From Orobanche coerulescens (lineage: Eukaryota > Streptophyta > Magnoliopsida > Lamiales > Orobanchaceae), in NCBI GenBank assembly GCA_033398695.1, contig CM065816.1, forward strand, positions 133,273,358 to 133,337,357: a stretch of DNA of 64,000 nt, read 5' to 3'. The position numbers and the translations under genes were made by a program. The notes under the pieces were generated by a model that had not been told where the DNA came from, ran no database searches, and saw only the letters and a program-made list of their open reading frames with translations. Numbering within the stretch: position 1 is the stretch's first letter; the number at the start of each line of letters is the position of its first letter. Of the stretch, positions 54,266 to 64,000 are shown piece by piece.

Positions 54266-57200
54266 ATGGCTAAAATCACCAAAAATGGTGAAAATTCCTT
54301 GGCTGTTCATGAAGATCATAGCAATCCATATTATTTGTCTCCAAGTGATAATCCAGGTGTTCAATTGGTCACGCAACAGCTCAATGGATCCAACTTCAAT
54401 AGTTGGTACCGACCTATGACAACTGCATTAATGGCGAAGAACAAGCTGGATTTTGTCAATGGTGTTTTGTCTCGCCCTAAAACTTCAGATCTACTACATT
54501 CTCAGTGGATCCGGTGCAACAGCATGGTAATCTCTTGGTTGAGGAACTCTGTAGTTCCTGATATCAGCTCCAGTCTCATGTATTTGGAGGATGCTGATTT
54601 GATTTAGACCGATCTCAAGGATCGATTCTCGCAGGAGGACTTGGCGCGGATCTATCAATTGAGGCAGCAATTGGTAAGCCTGTGTCAAGGAACAGATGAT
54701 GTAGGAGCTTATTATACGAAGCTTCGAGTGCTGTGGGATGAATATCGCGATTATCAGCCGAATGCCTGGTGTTCCTGTGATACCTGCACTTGTGATAGTG
54801 CGAAGAGATGGAATTGCTTTCAAGCACAAGAATGTGCAATGCAATTTCTCCAAGGTTTGCATCCTTCTTATTCTGCTTTGCGTTCGCACATTCTCTCTGT
54901 GTCCCCTATTTTGTCTCTCCAAAAGATCTTTGCCTTGGTTCTGTAAGAGGAAAGGCAGAGATCAATTGAATCCATGCTTTCACCACCTGCTGCTCTTATG
55001 CCTGAATTATCTGGATCTCTTGTTAATGCCACATCTGGTGGCCGTGGTAGAGGAGGCAGAGGAAAATTTCTCTGCACAAAGTGTGGAAAAACAAATCACA
55101 CTGTGGACAAATGCTTTGAGATCATTGGTTTCTCTCCAGGATATGCAAGAGGTAGAGGTAGAGGAGCACCTGCTGGAAATGCTGTGGGACACAGACCAGT
55201 TAATCAAGTTAGTATTGGTGATGGAGCGTACGATAACTCTGGCATGAGATCTAGTGAGTCAGGAGTCTTGAGTCCATCTCAACTTGCTCAGATGTTTCAG
55301 TTCATTCAGACTTAGATGCAGAATCAATCTCAGCTTGAAATGAGTTCTATTGTGCATCATGTTGTCAATGAAGCATCTACTTCTGGTTCCTCAGCTGCAT
55401 CTTCTCCATTTAGTGGTACTGTTTCTGTTTTTCCTATCATCTGTTCTACCTTTGTCAATTCCATGGTTTGGTTAATGGACACTGGTGTTACTCACCATGT
55501 TTGTCATGACTCCATTTTATTCATTCACATGTCTACACCTATTCACACTTATGTCAGTTTGCCAAATGGTCATAGTGTAAAAGTCACTGGTGTTGGAACC
55601 ATATCCCTCACTCTTAGTCTTCAGCTGCAAAATGTTCTTTGTGTGCCTTCTTTCTCTTACAACCTAATTTATGTGAGTGCATTTACTGATTCCTTAAGCT
55701 GCAAAGTGATTTTCACCTCTTATGATTTTCTTATTCAGGAAGTTTCTCAGGAAACTGTGATTGGGATGGGTAGAAGAGTTGGCAATCTATATGCATTAGA
55801 AGTCACCAATTCATCTTCATCAACTCCTGTTCTTGTTCCTAGAGTTTCTTCTGTAATCAATGCTGATGTTTGGCGTAATAGATTAGGCCATCCTTCTCAG
55901 AATAAATTACAATTGTTCGCTAGAAGTTTATCTCTTACTTCATGTAAACAAAATCTCTGTGAAATCTGTCCTTTGGCCAAACAGAGGCGTTTACCTTTTC
56001 CTAATTCAGCTCATGTTTCCAATGATATTTTTGACTTGATACATTGTGATATTTGGGGTTCTTATTCAATTCCAACAGTCAATGGTTTTAGCTATTTTCT
56101 TACCATTGTTGATGATTGTTCTAGATTTGTTTAGATATTTCTCATGAAACACAAGTCTGATGTCAAAACCATACTCACAAACTTCTTTAGTACTGTTCTC
56201 ACACAGTTTAACGAACGAGTCAAGGTCATCAGATGTGACAATGGCCCTGAGTTCACTTTAGGAGAGTTATATAGTCAATATGGAACCCTTTTTCATCATT
56301 CTTGTGTTTCCACTCTACGGCAAAATGCAAGAGTTGAAAGGAAGCATCAACACTTGCTAAATGTTGCTAGAAGTCTTCTTTTTCAATCACACTAGCCTGT
56401 GGAGTATTTGGGGGATTGCATTTTGACTGCTTCTTACCTCATAAACAGAATCCCTTCCCCTGTTTTACCATGTAAAGTCCCTTATTTTGAACTTCTCTTC
56501 AAGAAACCTCCTGTTTACTCTCATCTTAAGGTTTTTGGTTGCCTCTGTTTTGTGTCAACTTTGGACAATAATAGAACCAAATTTGATCCTAGAGCAAGTA
56601 AATGTGTCTTTCTTGGCTATCCACAGGGGTTATAGGGGTACAAAGTCATGAATATTGACACTCATGAAGTGAAAATAAGCAGAGATGTTGTTTTTCATGA
56701 ATCCATTTTTCCTTTTGCTCATTTGCATGTATCTTCCTTTTCCTGAAGCACAGTTCACATTTCCTAAGGAACCTGATAATTCCATTGAGTCTTTGCCTGT
56801 TTCTGTTCATTCTGAGGTGGTGCCCTCAACCTTGCCAACTACTAGATCAGGTAGAGTTGTGAAACCACCATCTCACCTCTCAGCCTATGAATGCAATTCA
56901 GTCATCTATACATATTATCTTATCCACAATTTCATTTCCTACTCTAGGTTGTCTACAGATTATTATAAATTGATTTGCTCCATTTCTTCTATACCTAATC
57001 CTTCCTTTTATCATCAAGCATCTAAATATGCTGAATGGAGAGAAGCCATGCAAACTGAGTTGGAAGCCTTGATTAAGAATAACACTTGGTTTATTACATT
57101 GCTTCCTGCCGATAAAGTTGCTATTGGGTGTAAATGGGTATATAGAACAAAATTTTTTGCTGATAGAATTTTAGATAGATACAAGGCAAGGTTGGTTGCC

Positions 57201-58542
57201 AAGGCATACACACAGCAGGGTGGTATTGATTACTTGGACACTTTTTCTCCAGTGGCAAAGTTGGTAATAGTAAAGTTGATGTTGTCATTACCTGCTGTCA
57301 AAGGTTGGTTCTTGTGTCATCTGGATATCAACAATGCTTTTTTGTATTGAGAACTTGATGAGGTCATATACATGGAGTTACCTTTAGGTCTTGTAGATGA
57401 TCAAGGCAAGCCATATCCTAAAGGCTCAGTGTAAACTGAACAAACCTTTGTATGGGATCAAACAGGCCTCAAGGCAATGGTACTTGAAGTTTTCAGAGGC
57501 TCTCACTTCTTTTAGTTTGGTGCAATCTATATCAGACCATTCTTTCTTTTACAAGAAACATAAAGACAAGTTTCTTGGTCTAGTTGTGTATGTTGATGAC
57601 ATACTTTTGGCCAACAATGATGCAGTTCTGGTTCAATCTTTCAAGGATTTCTTGAAGACTAAGTTTAAATACAAGGATCTTGGCAAACCTTCTTATTTTC
57701 TTGGCATGGAGATTGCTCGGAGTGATAAGGGAATTCACTTATGTCAAAGAAAATATGCTATAGATCTGGTTAAAGATGCTGGTTTACTTGAATGTAGGCC
57801 TTGTTCCTCACCTATGGAATCAGGCACACATCTTGGTTTGGATGAAGGAGAAGTACTTGCAGATCCTACTTCCTACAGGAGATTGATAGGAAAATTGCTT
57901 TATCTCTGTATCACAAGGCCTGACATCACTTATGATGTGCATAACCTCAGTCAATTTCTTTCGAAGCCTTGTGTGGGTCACATGAATGCAGCTGAGAGAG
58001 TGTTAAAATATCTCAAAGGCAATCTTGGTCATGGTCTGTTCTTTGATAGTCATTCTTCTCTTGATCTCAGTGTTTTTAGTGATGCTGATTGGGCAGCCTG
58101 TCCCACAACCAGAAGATCAGTTACTGGTTTTGCTCTCTTCCTTGGTTCTTCCTTGCTTTCCTGGCGATCAAAGAAGCAAGCCATCATTTCTAGATCCTCT
58201 GTAGAAGCTGAATACCGTGCCATGGCTCAAGCTTGATGTGAGGTTCTTTGGATTCGCAGTTTACTCTTGGACTTTGGTGTTTTTCAAGCTCGGGCTACAC
58301 TGTATTGTGACAACCAAGCTGCCGTCTACATTTGCAGCAACCCTATTTTTCATGAACGCACTAAGCATATAGAAATAGACTGCCACACTGTTCGTGATCA
58401 ATTTCTTGCAGGTGTGATCAATCCTTTGCATGTTCCTAACAATTTGCAACTTGCAGATGTGTTAACAAAGCCTTTGACTGCCCCCGCATTAAAGAAAATT
58501 CTTGACAAGATGGGTTTTCATAGTATTTACACTCCATCTTGA
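54266..58542 (+). pseudogene. gag-pol: Copia E gag-pol polyprotein, broken
   Basis: Domains in order are a copia gag N-terminus (NPYYLSPSDNPGVQLVTQQL), a capsid domain, and a zinc knuckle CTKCGKTNHTVDKC (55073-55114). Next come protease DTGVTHHV, integrase zinc ligands and core (IHCDIWG, VDDCSRF, CDNGPEF), RT with intact YVDD (57589-57600), and RNase H (SDADWAACPTTRRS, SSVEAEYRAM, ADVLTKPL). It ends in TGA at 58540-58542. In-frame stops are at 54605, 54944, 55313, 56132, 56393, 56633 and 58234. The frame also changes near 56640-56690 and 57350-57395. Most stops are one base from a Trp, Gln or Lys codon. It is decayed but readable end to end. Confidence 0.9.
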
Positions 58543-58549
58543 GGGGGGG
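58538..58549 (+). other. Polypurine tract of copia E
   Basis: CTTGAGGGGGGG lies directly before the 3' LTR, overlapping the pol stop codon. Confidence 0.82.
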
Positions 58550-58813
58550 TAATAAATAAATTTGTATTTGTATTTCTTTTTCGTGTCATTAGTTGGCAGA
58601 GGGTAGGTTACGTGTATTAGTTTGCTCATGTGGAGCTTTCTCATTGGTTGTTTTCTTGGTTGTTGCGTCATAGCTTAGATGGTACAAATACTGTTTCCTG
58701 GCCATTTGTATCGTGTGTAATGTTCATTTTCTCTCTCAATATGAAAATGATTTTCCCAAATCCCCTCCGTCCTTCTCTTTCTTCTCCACCTTTAATCTTC
58801 TCAGAATTTGTTA
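58550..58813 (+). repeat. 3' LTR of copia E
   Basis: The LTR is 264 bp. It starts TAATAAATAA and ends AATTTGTTA, so the usual TG...CA ends are not present. The end is fixed by the primer-site junction of the other copy. Confidence 0.78.
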
Positions 58814-59420
58814 CGATACATGTGCGAGGAGATTTGTAAGCCAAAAATTATGGAGGGTTTAGAAATTAAGAATATAAGTGTGTTTAATGATTTATTTTTA
58901 ATACATAATGAGACTAGGTTTGATGCAACATCTACTCTTGTGCAGCAATATATAATATTGAATTTAATTAAATACTACATTATAATAGGTGGGAATCAAT
59001 TTTTTAATACCAAAGCATAAAATTGATAAGTTCTATATCCTCATTCATAAAACTATAAGTTTTTAGTACCATTTTGATTGAAAAGACTAAAATGTCCTCT
59101 CTTTTTGTGTTAAAAGTTGACTTCTCTCTTTTTTTTTTATATATTTAATTTAAACTACTTTTCTTCTCTTTTTTCTTTTTTACTTTCCTCCTCCGATCGA
59201 TATTAATGTCCAGGAACCAAAATTTAACTACAAACATATACATCAAAACAACACAGCCATTTTATTTTTGACAAAGAGTCTCTCAAAAAATCTTATAGAA
59301 ATCACAAGATTGTTCGAAAATAAAAGTTGACGTTGAAATAGGACTTCATTTGTCGTGCTTCTGAGTTCATAAATAAGGTATGTATCATTATTTGAACGAT
59401 GAAAAAAAATTCCAGATCTG
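58814..59420. other. AT-rich spacer, no gene recognised
   Basis: It contains short open frames without domains and a T-run at 59129-59138. It may include the outer 5' part of the MULE (terminal inverted repeat), but the other end of that element is lost, so this cannot be tested here. Confidence 0.5.
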
Positions 59421-59426
59421 TTCTTA

Positions 59427-59650
59427 CGGACACGATCGCTGCACACGATGGGAAGCCACCGTGTGCAACGATCGTGTGCAACGATCGTGCGCAACGACCT
59501 TAACATCGTGCGCAACACTAACGTGTACACGATTGTTTAACACGATCGTATAAAATCGTGTGCAGCGATCGTGTTCATGGACAGAAACTTGCACACGATC
59601 ACTGCACACGGTAGTATACGACCGTGTGCATCGGTCGTGTCCAAGGCAGA
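59427..59650. repeat. CACGATCG-rich palindromic cluster upstream of MULE gene
   Basis: ACGATCGT, CACACGATCG, GTGTGCA and CACCGTGTGCA words recur many times in ~220 bp, ending ~60 bp before the transposase start. The same core fills the gene's intron (61794-62152). Confidence 0.75.
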
Positions 59651-59709
59651 CAGTTTTATAATATTGTTCGCTCATTTTTCTGAATAGTTATTCATCTTTT
59701 TGTAATCAG

Positions 59710-60045
59710 ATGTCGTGGCAGCGTATTTTGATACATCACGGTGGTCATTGGGAGCGATCGACATATGTAGACGGGGACTCCTTTTTTGTCTATATCGACA
59801 CGAGCAAAGTTAGTCGTGCAAACCTCGTGGGGGTTATCAGAGAGGGTTTGGGTGGTCCAAATGAGTCCGATTACAAATTATGGTACTTGACACACATGGC
59901 CAAAGGAAACAAAGTAAAAGTCTTATTACGAGGCGATACCGAGATACTTCGATTACTAGTAGAATACAAGGAGGATCCTGAGGTCTATGTTGAGAACAGC
60001 AGCTCCTCCACTCCCGAGAGTAGAGCCCGGCAACATAAATTATGA
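59710..60045 (+). CDS. MuDR-like transposase, N-terminal part before frameshift
   Basis: This is the N-terminal ~100 residues of the MULE protein. ILIHHGGHWERSTYVDGDSF and LVGVIREGLGG...YKLWYL match the PB1-like/N-terminal domain found in plant MuDR transposases. The start ATG at 59710 opens this conserved block. The natural frame holds to about ENSSSSTPE (about 60015), then one extra base shifts the downstream protein into another frame. The rest of this ORF (to 60045) is out-of-frame sequence. The two parts overlap by 59 bp, so a single indel separates them. Confidence 0.8.
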   Translation: MSWQRILIHHGGHWERSTYVDGDSFFVYIDTSKVSRANLVGVIREGLGGPNESDYKLWYLTHMAKGNKVKVLLRGDTEILRLLVEYKEDPEVYVENSSSSTPESRARQHKL

Positions 60046-61870
60046 CATGCCTTACAAAGAGTATCAATACGAGGAAGATGAGGAAGACGAGGAAGATGAG
60101 GAAGATGAAGAGGTGCATACATCCGAAGATGAAGATTGTTGTAAAGACTTGCTTGAGTCACTATCTGCGGAATTTCTTGCTTGGGTTCGCCAACCGGCCC
60201 AAATGGATAGGATTATGAGTCGTCGGAACTTCTCATCCGACCATCAATCTGCGAGCGAGCATGAGCATCTACAATCAATGCGTAACTGGATCATTCCATT
60301 TCCGGACCCCGGTAGTGCCGGGACTTTGGGTTGGGTCGAGCAGCCTCCACCGGTTACCGGTCAGCTAGAGGTGGGGTCCACCTTTCGTTCGAAGACAGAG
60401 TTGAGGATAACTGTAGGAATGTATCATTTGGAAAACATGCTACAGTGTATCACTGATCGTTCCGCCGATAAACGTATAGTGTTTGTCTGTAAGAGTGGGC
60501 GAAGAAATTGTCAGTTTAGGTTGTGTGCTATTGAGGGTGCAACTATTTGGAGAATTACTAAGTTGACATTGGAGCACAGCTGTTACCCTGATTTGAACCG
60601 TGCTGCCGCACGATCGGTCACTTCTGAGGTTGCCGCCCATTATTTTGCTAAAAGATTGACCGGTGAGGGGGTCACTTTGAGGCCAAAGGAGATGATTGCA
60701 GAGATGTGTAGGGAGTATGGCATTGACATGCTATACAGTTTTGCTCTCCGGACGAAGAATAGAGCGATAGAGAATACATATGGCGGCTTCGATGAGTCGT
60801 ATCAGAGGCTCCCATCTTATCTGTATTTGTTAAAACAGCGTAATCCAGGGACAATTTATGATTTGCAGACGACTCGTGAGGGAGTGTTTCGCCACATGTT
60901 CGTTGCACTCGGACAGAGTATTAGGGCATTTGATACGTGCCTTCGACCGGTGATTATAGTTGATGGGACCCACCTAAAGGGAAGGAATAAAGGAACTATA
61001 TTTGCGGCCGTCACATTTGATGGGAACGAGCAAGTTTTTCCTCTTGCTGTTGGTCTCGGTCCGATAGAGAACGAGGAGTCATGGACTTATTTTCTGTATA
61101 ACCTGCGCAGATGCTACAATCCGACGGAAGATTTACTGATTGTGAGTGACCAACATAAGAGCATTCAGAATGTTGTTCGAGCCGTCTATCCGAATGCATT
61201 CCACGGATTTTGCTATCACCATCTTGCAAAAAATCTGACCTCCTATGGTGCGCATGCTATAAGACTCTTTAGAACTGCTGCCTACACGCATCGAGAAGAA
61301 GTTTTTGAAAACTACTTTTCGAAACTACATATCGAAAGCCCTAATGGGGCGCACAGGCGCCTTTCTGAAATTGGGCCAGAGAGGTGGGCTAGGTCGAAGT
61401 GTCCGGTACGATGCTATAACTTCTTGACATCTAATGCTGTTGAATGCTTTAATAATCGTATGTTGTGGGCTAGACGTTTACCAGTTTGCTCGTTACTTGA
61501 GATATTTCGCCTAATTTTAGAGAATTGGTTTGATGAGAAGCGGGGAGAAGCTACGTCAAGAGACCATGAGTTGACAATGCACACTTTTGAAAAGCTTTCT
61601 AACTCTGTGCAAGCCAGTCTGACTCTTACCGTTCGAGCTACCATCCCACTTGTTTATAAAGTCGAAGAAAACAAAGTTTCTTATGAGGTCGACCTTCGAA
61701 CATGGACATGTTGTTGTCGTGAGTTTGATTTGGATCAGATTCCATGTCGTCATGCCGCTGCCGCTATAAGGTACATGTCTTTGCTGTTGTGTGCACGATC
61801 GTTACCCACGATTGGCACGATCGTTACCCACGATGGGCACGATCGTAACCCACGATGGGCACGATCGTAA
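59987..61870 (+). CDS. mudrA: MuDR-like transposase catalytic part (DDE + SWIM), exon 1
   Basis: The true coding part is about 60015-61770; codons from 61771 to the stop at 61870 are intron read-through. MULE transposases cut and paste the element's DNA in the nucleus. The DDE triad is visible: Asp326 (IIVDGTHLKG), Asp388 (LLIVSDQHKS) and Glu486 (SNAVECFNNR), with the C2H2-like GFCYHHLAKN between (residues counted from 59987). The MuDR DNA-binding region lies at ~125-240 (VGSTFRSKTELRITVGMYHL ... CKSGRRNCQFRL). The SWIM zinc finger (TWTCCCREFDLDQIPCRHAA) is at ~570-592. All key residues are present. The 14 or so acidic residues at 29-42 form a linker. Confidence 0.88.
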   Translation: MLRTAAPPLPRVEPGNINYDMPYKEYQYEEDEEDEEDEEDEEVHTSEDEDCCKDLLESLSAEFLAWVRQPAQMDRIMSRRNFSSDHQSASEHEHLQSMRNWIIPFPDPGSAGTLGWVEQPPPVTGQLEVGSTFRSKTELRITVGMYHLENMLQCITDRSADKRIVFVCKSGRRNCQFRLCAIEGATIWRITKLTLEHSCYPDLNRAAARSVTSEVAAHYFAKRLTGEGVTLRPKEMIAEMCREYGIDMLYSFALRTKNRAIENTYGGFDESYQRLPSYLYLLKQRNPGTIYDLQTTREGVFRHMFVALGQSIRAFDTCLRPVIIVDGTHLKGRNKGTIFAAVTFDGNEQVFPLAVGLGPIENEESWTYFLYNLRRCYNPTEDLLIVSDQHKSIQNVVRAVYPNAFHGFCYHHLAKNLTSYGAHAIRLFRTAAYTHREEVFENYFSKLHIESPNGAHRRLSEIGPERWARSKCPVRCYNFLTSNAVECFNNRMLWARRLPVCSLLEIFRLILENWFDEKRGEATSRDHELTMHTFEKLSNSVQASLTLTVRATIPLVYKVEENKVSYEVDLRTWTCCCREFDLDQIPCRHAAAAIRYMSLLLCARSLPTIGTIVTHDGHDRNPRWARS

Positions 61871-62253
61871 CCCACGATGGGCACGATCGTAACCACGATC
61901 GCCCTTATCGTAACCACGATCGCCCTTATCGTAACCACGATCGCCCTTATCGTAACCCACGATCGCCCTTATCGTAACCTACGATGGGACACACGATGTG
62001 CACGATCGTAACACAATGGGCACGATCGTAACACACGATCCCCGTGATCGTAACACACGATCGTAACCCCACGATCCCCGTGATCGTAACACACGATCGT
62101 GACCCCACGATCCCCGTGATCGTAACACACGATCGACGCGATCGTGTTTTCCCATCGTTTGCAAAACAGGGATGGTCTGGATTTATCACCTCATCAATAT
62201 AAAAAATACATTATCCTATACAACATCCTTGACATAATTGCTTATTGTAACAG
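61771..62253 (+). other. Intron of the MULE transposase gene, 483 bp
   Basis: The donor is ATAAG|GTACATG and the acceptor is CTTATTGTAACAG|GCGCG. Splicing joins AG+G to give Arg and continues the family's C-terminal block (RAGNGLSVYDFV). The intron length is a multiple of three, but unspliced RNA meets a stop at 61868-61870. About 360 bp of it is the CACGATCG minisatellite. Confidence 0.78.
61794..62152. repeat. Three-part palindromic minisatellite in the MULE intron
   Basis: Part 1 has four exact-length 22-bp units of CACGATCGTAACCCACGATG+GG (61794-61881). Part 2 has four 21-22-bp units of AACCACGATCGCCCTTATCG+T (61891-61975). Part 3, after a short bridge, has one 22-bp (62030-62051) and two 36-bp units (62052-62087 and 62088-62123) combining ACACGATCGT with CCCCGTGATCGT, then a final ACACGATCGACGCGATCGTG. 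All share the self-complementary core CGATCG flanked by A and T. Confidence 0.92.
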
Positions 62254-62413
62254 GCGCGCCGGCAATGGTTTGTCCGTGTATGATTTTGTTAGTCGTTATT
62301 TCAAGCAACAAGGCCTTAGAGAGACTTTTAAGGAGCATATTAGTCCCATCCCACATCCTGATGAGTGGAATGTCCCACCGGAGATCTCATCCATCGTTTG
62401 CGTACCTCCAGAG
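62254..62413 (+). CDS. MULE transposase exon 2, truncated by LTR
   Basis: This is the C-terminal region after the SWIM finger: RAGNGLSVYDFVSRYFKQQG, then FKEHISPIPHPDEWNVPPEI and SIVCVPPE. It matches the usual C-terminal 'Y-DFVS-YY ... I-P-P--EW' block of plant MuDR transposases. The frame is set by the splice junction. Coding homology stops exactly at 62413, where TGTTGGGATTCC of an LTR begins; the open frame then runs by chance to 62569. Confidence 0.75.
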
Positions 62414-64000
62414 TGTTGGGATTCCGAAAATAAAACGAAATACGCAGCGGAAATAAATACGAATCCCAAACAGGATCGATCAAGTAACGTATATACGAAA
62501 AAAAAAATACATACAAAGGTAAAGATTCATACCCTTGAAGCCTTTGAAATAAATCTTTGTAAAGTGTAGACGATGATCACGATCCCGTCCCGAACACGAA
62601 ATCCCTTTGTTCCAAGCACCGAAAATTCGAAGCCTCTACTTCACACGCGTCGGAAGTTGCCCGGAAAAATCTACAACACTCCGTTCTATGAAGAACACGG
62701 CTATGAAGTGTTGTAGGAATTTTTTCTCTCTTAATTTTTCTTACTTCTTTTCACCTCAAAGATGAACAAAATGAAGAAGGAAAATTTTTTCTCTCTCTCC
62801 TCACTTAAGCTCACGGCTGGACTCTCAATGAATGAGTATGAGTTGTTTGTAGTTATCTCATCTCATCATATATAATGCAATGATATATATATTATAAAGG
62901 AATAATTATTCCTTTACAACTATCATTCACAATTATGTGGGAATCTCAACTCTAAGTGAGTTCCCACACACATGCAAGATCATGCCATGCCATGAGGAGT
63001 GGGTGGCCACAAGGAAGTTTCCTAGAAAGCGAGCCGAGCCACTCGGCTCGTGTAATGGACGTTACAAACGACTCCGTTAAATACACTCCTTTTAATCATC
63101 AATGTATTTATATTAATTAATTAATCTAATTAATTAATTATATCAAATACAAATATATATTTCTCTAAGAAATATAATTTATGAATTAAATTAATTACCC
63201 AGAACTTAATTTAAATTCATAAGACCGATATTTGATTTATCCGATAAATCATAATTAGATATCCAATATCTAATATTAATAGAGAGATAATAAATTCACA
63301 TTTATCCGTCAACGCTCCCGATGCGCGACTCGTAGGTCCGTCTCACCGGCATTGGGAGGAACTAATGAGTGCGGGCGGACTTAGCCACTTAGCGCCGCCT
63401 TGTAAACCCCGATCGAGAACGAATGAAGGGATCATTCCGTAACCATTATGTCGTGAATACTATATACGTATAGACCCTTCATCGATGTCCCGGTCAAGTC
63501 TTCGGTCACGGTAAAGTCAAACCTCACTGTTGACTAAACTCTATACATGTGTTAATGCAAATCAAGACCGATCGATTAATAGTGTATCTAATACGACTAT
63601 ATCGTAATGCTTTGCCAAAGACTTATGATCTTATTTGCCATTAACCGTATAGACATTCGCCCGCTCACTAACAGAGATAAAATCCTTTCTTGGCGTACAA
63701 AGATCGCTACTCGCCCGTATAGTCCGCATTTCGAGGTCGACTCAAGAATTAAGCAAATGAGTCTAACTACTCTAATGACAAACTAAACGTCACAGCACAT
63801 CTTCTACCAACCCTCAAGTCAAAGGTCCACGTATACTATCACAACCTTTCGATTCGTCATCGACTCTCCGAGAGTGAATACCGTGAGAATGAAACAAGTA
63901 TGAGTCAAGTTCGAGAACACTGTCCCACCAAAATACTAATAATTATGCTATCAAAACATTCACATGTCCTAACATTAGTTATACAAATCTTATTAAAAAC
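62414..64000 (-). mobile_element. Partial LTR of another retroelement, running off the window
   Basis: It starts TGTTGGGATTCCG immediately after interrupted MULE coding sequence, which marks an outer LTR end. The rest (1.59 kb) is non-coding. TATA-like ATATATATCA on the minus strand (62881-62892) followed by a purine-rich AGAGAGAGAAAAAATT leader suggests minus orientation. A repeated AATTAATTAATTA tract lies at 63111-63140. No matching CCCAACA end, primer site or PPT was seen before 64000, so the LTR is long or incomplete. Confidence 0.55.

Larger units (their letters stand above)
54059..58813 (+). mobile_element. Copia E: decayed + strand copia element (Ale/Retrofit-like)
   Basis: The order is 5' LTR piece (54059-54204), primer site, single gag-pol reading region (54266-58542), polypurine tract (58538-58549) and 3' LTR (58550-58813). 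The 5' LTR matches only the last 146 bp of the 264-bp 3' LTR, so its first ~118 bp are missing. The gag type and short LTRs suggest an Ale/Retrofit-like lineage rather than Sirevirus. Confidence 0.88.
59710..62413 (+). pseudogene. mudrA: mudrA-type MULE transposase gene: two exons, frameshifted and 3'-truncated
   Basis: Exon 1 (59710-61770) carries the N-terminal domain, an acidic linker (EEDEEDEEDEEDEE), the MuDR DNA-binding/FLYWCH-like region, the DDE transposase core and a SWIM zinc finger. A GT-AG intron (61771-62253) holds a minisatellite. Exon 2 (62254-62413) gives the C-terminal block (GLSVYDFVSRYF, IPHPDEWNVP). An indel near 60015 splits the N-terminus from the rest. An LTR insertion at 62414 removes the end of the protein. 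No terminal inverted repeats of the element could be assigned. The catalytic domain is intact, so this is a recently disabled gene. Confidence 0.85.

Noticed and set aside
61794..62152. CRISPR array
   Set aside because: Units are contiguous with no unique spacers, the setting is a plant transposon intron, and no cas genes exist.
61750..62189. Minus-strand open frames with repeated VTI-type peptide repeats
   Set aside because: They are readings of the 21-36-bp minisatellite in the MULE intron; repeat units of 3n length keep any frame open.
62144..62569. Independent 141-aa protein
   Set aside because: Its first ~36 codons are intron sequence and its last ~50 are LTR; only 62254-62413 is coding, as MULE exon 2.

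Overview
This is nuclear DNA from a flowering plant, made almost entirely of transposable elements inserted into one another. Evidence: Ty1/copia and Ty3/gypsy LTR retrotransposons with tRNA-iMet-type primer sites, a MuDR-type transposase with a GT-AG intron, a 5'-truncated LINE and AT-rich intergenic DNA. The Sirevirus-like third ORFs resemble ones I associate with Lamiales, but that placement is weak. I see no intact host gene, no tRNA or rRNA gene and no CRISPR array.

Layout. (1) 1-23469 is a nested copia block. Host element X is a + strand Sirevirus-like element; only its ORF3, polypurine tract and 3' LTR are visible (6792-8421 and 20600-23469). Copia A (- strand, cut by the window start) ends inside it at 6791. 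Copia B (- strand, 8422-20594) is complete, with two 1407-bp LTRs and a TTCAA target duplication, and it sits inside X's ORF3. (2) 23470-29440 is a decayed Tekay-like chromovirus (G) with a 2.4-kb 3' LTR, and X abuts its 5' side. G itself lies in an older copia remnant (29441 to about 30420). (3) 30420-39300 is AT-rich intergenic DNA with gypsy-like non-coding remnants, a foldback element built on an exact 139-bp tandem period, and a SINE-like fragment. (4) 39320-54036 is a 5'-truncated RTE-type LINE with a 14-bp target duplication. It is split by copia C (- strand, 40078-53925, same family as B). C's 3' LTR carries a young 1.75-kb non-autonomous LTR element, D (41058-42806), with its own ORF. 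(5) 54059-58813 is a decayed + strand copia, E. (6) 59427-62413 is a MuDR-like transposase gene whose intron is a palindromic CACGATCG minisatellite. It is cut off by another long LTR (62414 to the window end).

How the parts work. A, B and C are one Sirevirus-like family with the order gag, protease, integrase, RT, RNase H. B and C also carry a third ORF just before the 3' LTR (that part of A lies outside the window). B keeps this ORF open for 1035 codons while its gag and pol are broken. The spacer before ORF3 carries CCAAT, G-box and TATA-like motifs in both B and C. All three copies have a stop codon at the same place between gag and protease. Gag and pol of A, B, C, E and G carry nonsense or frameshift lesions, so present activity is unlikely; D and B look youngest from LTR similarity.
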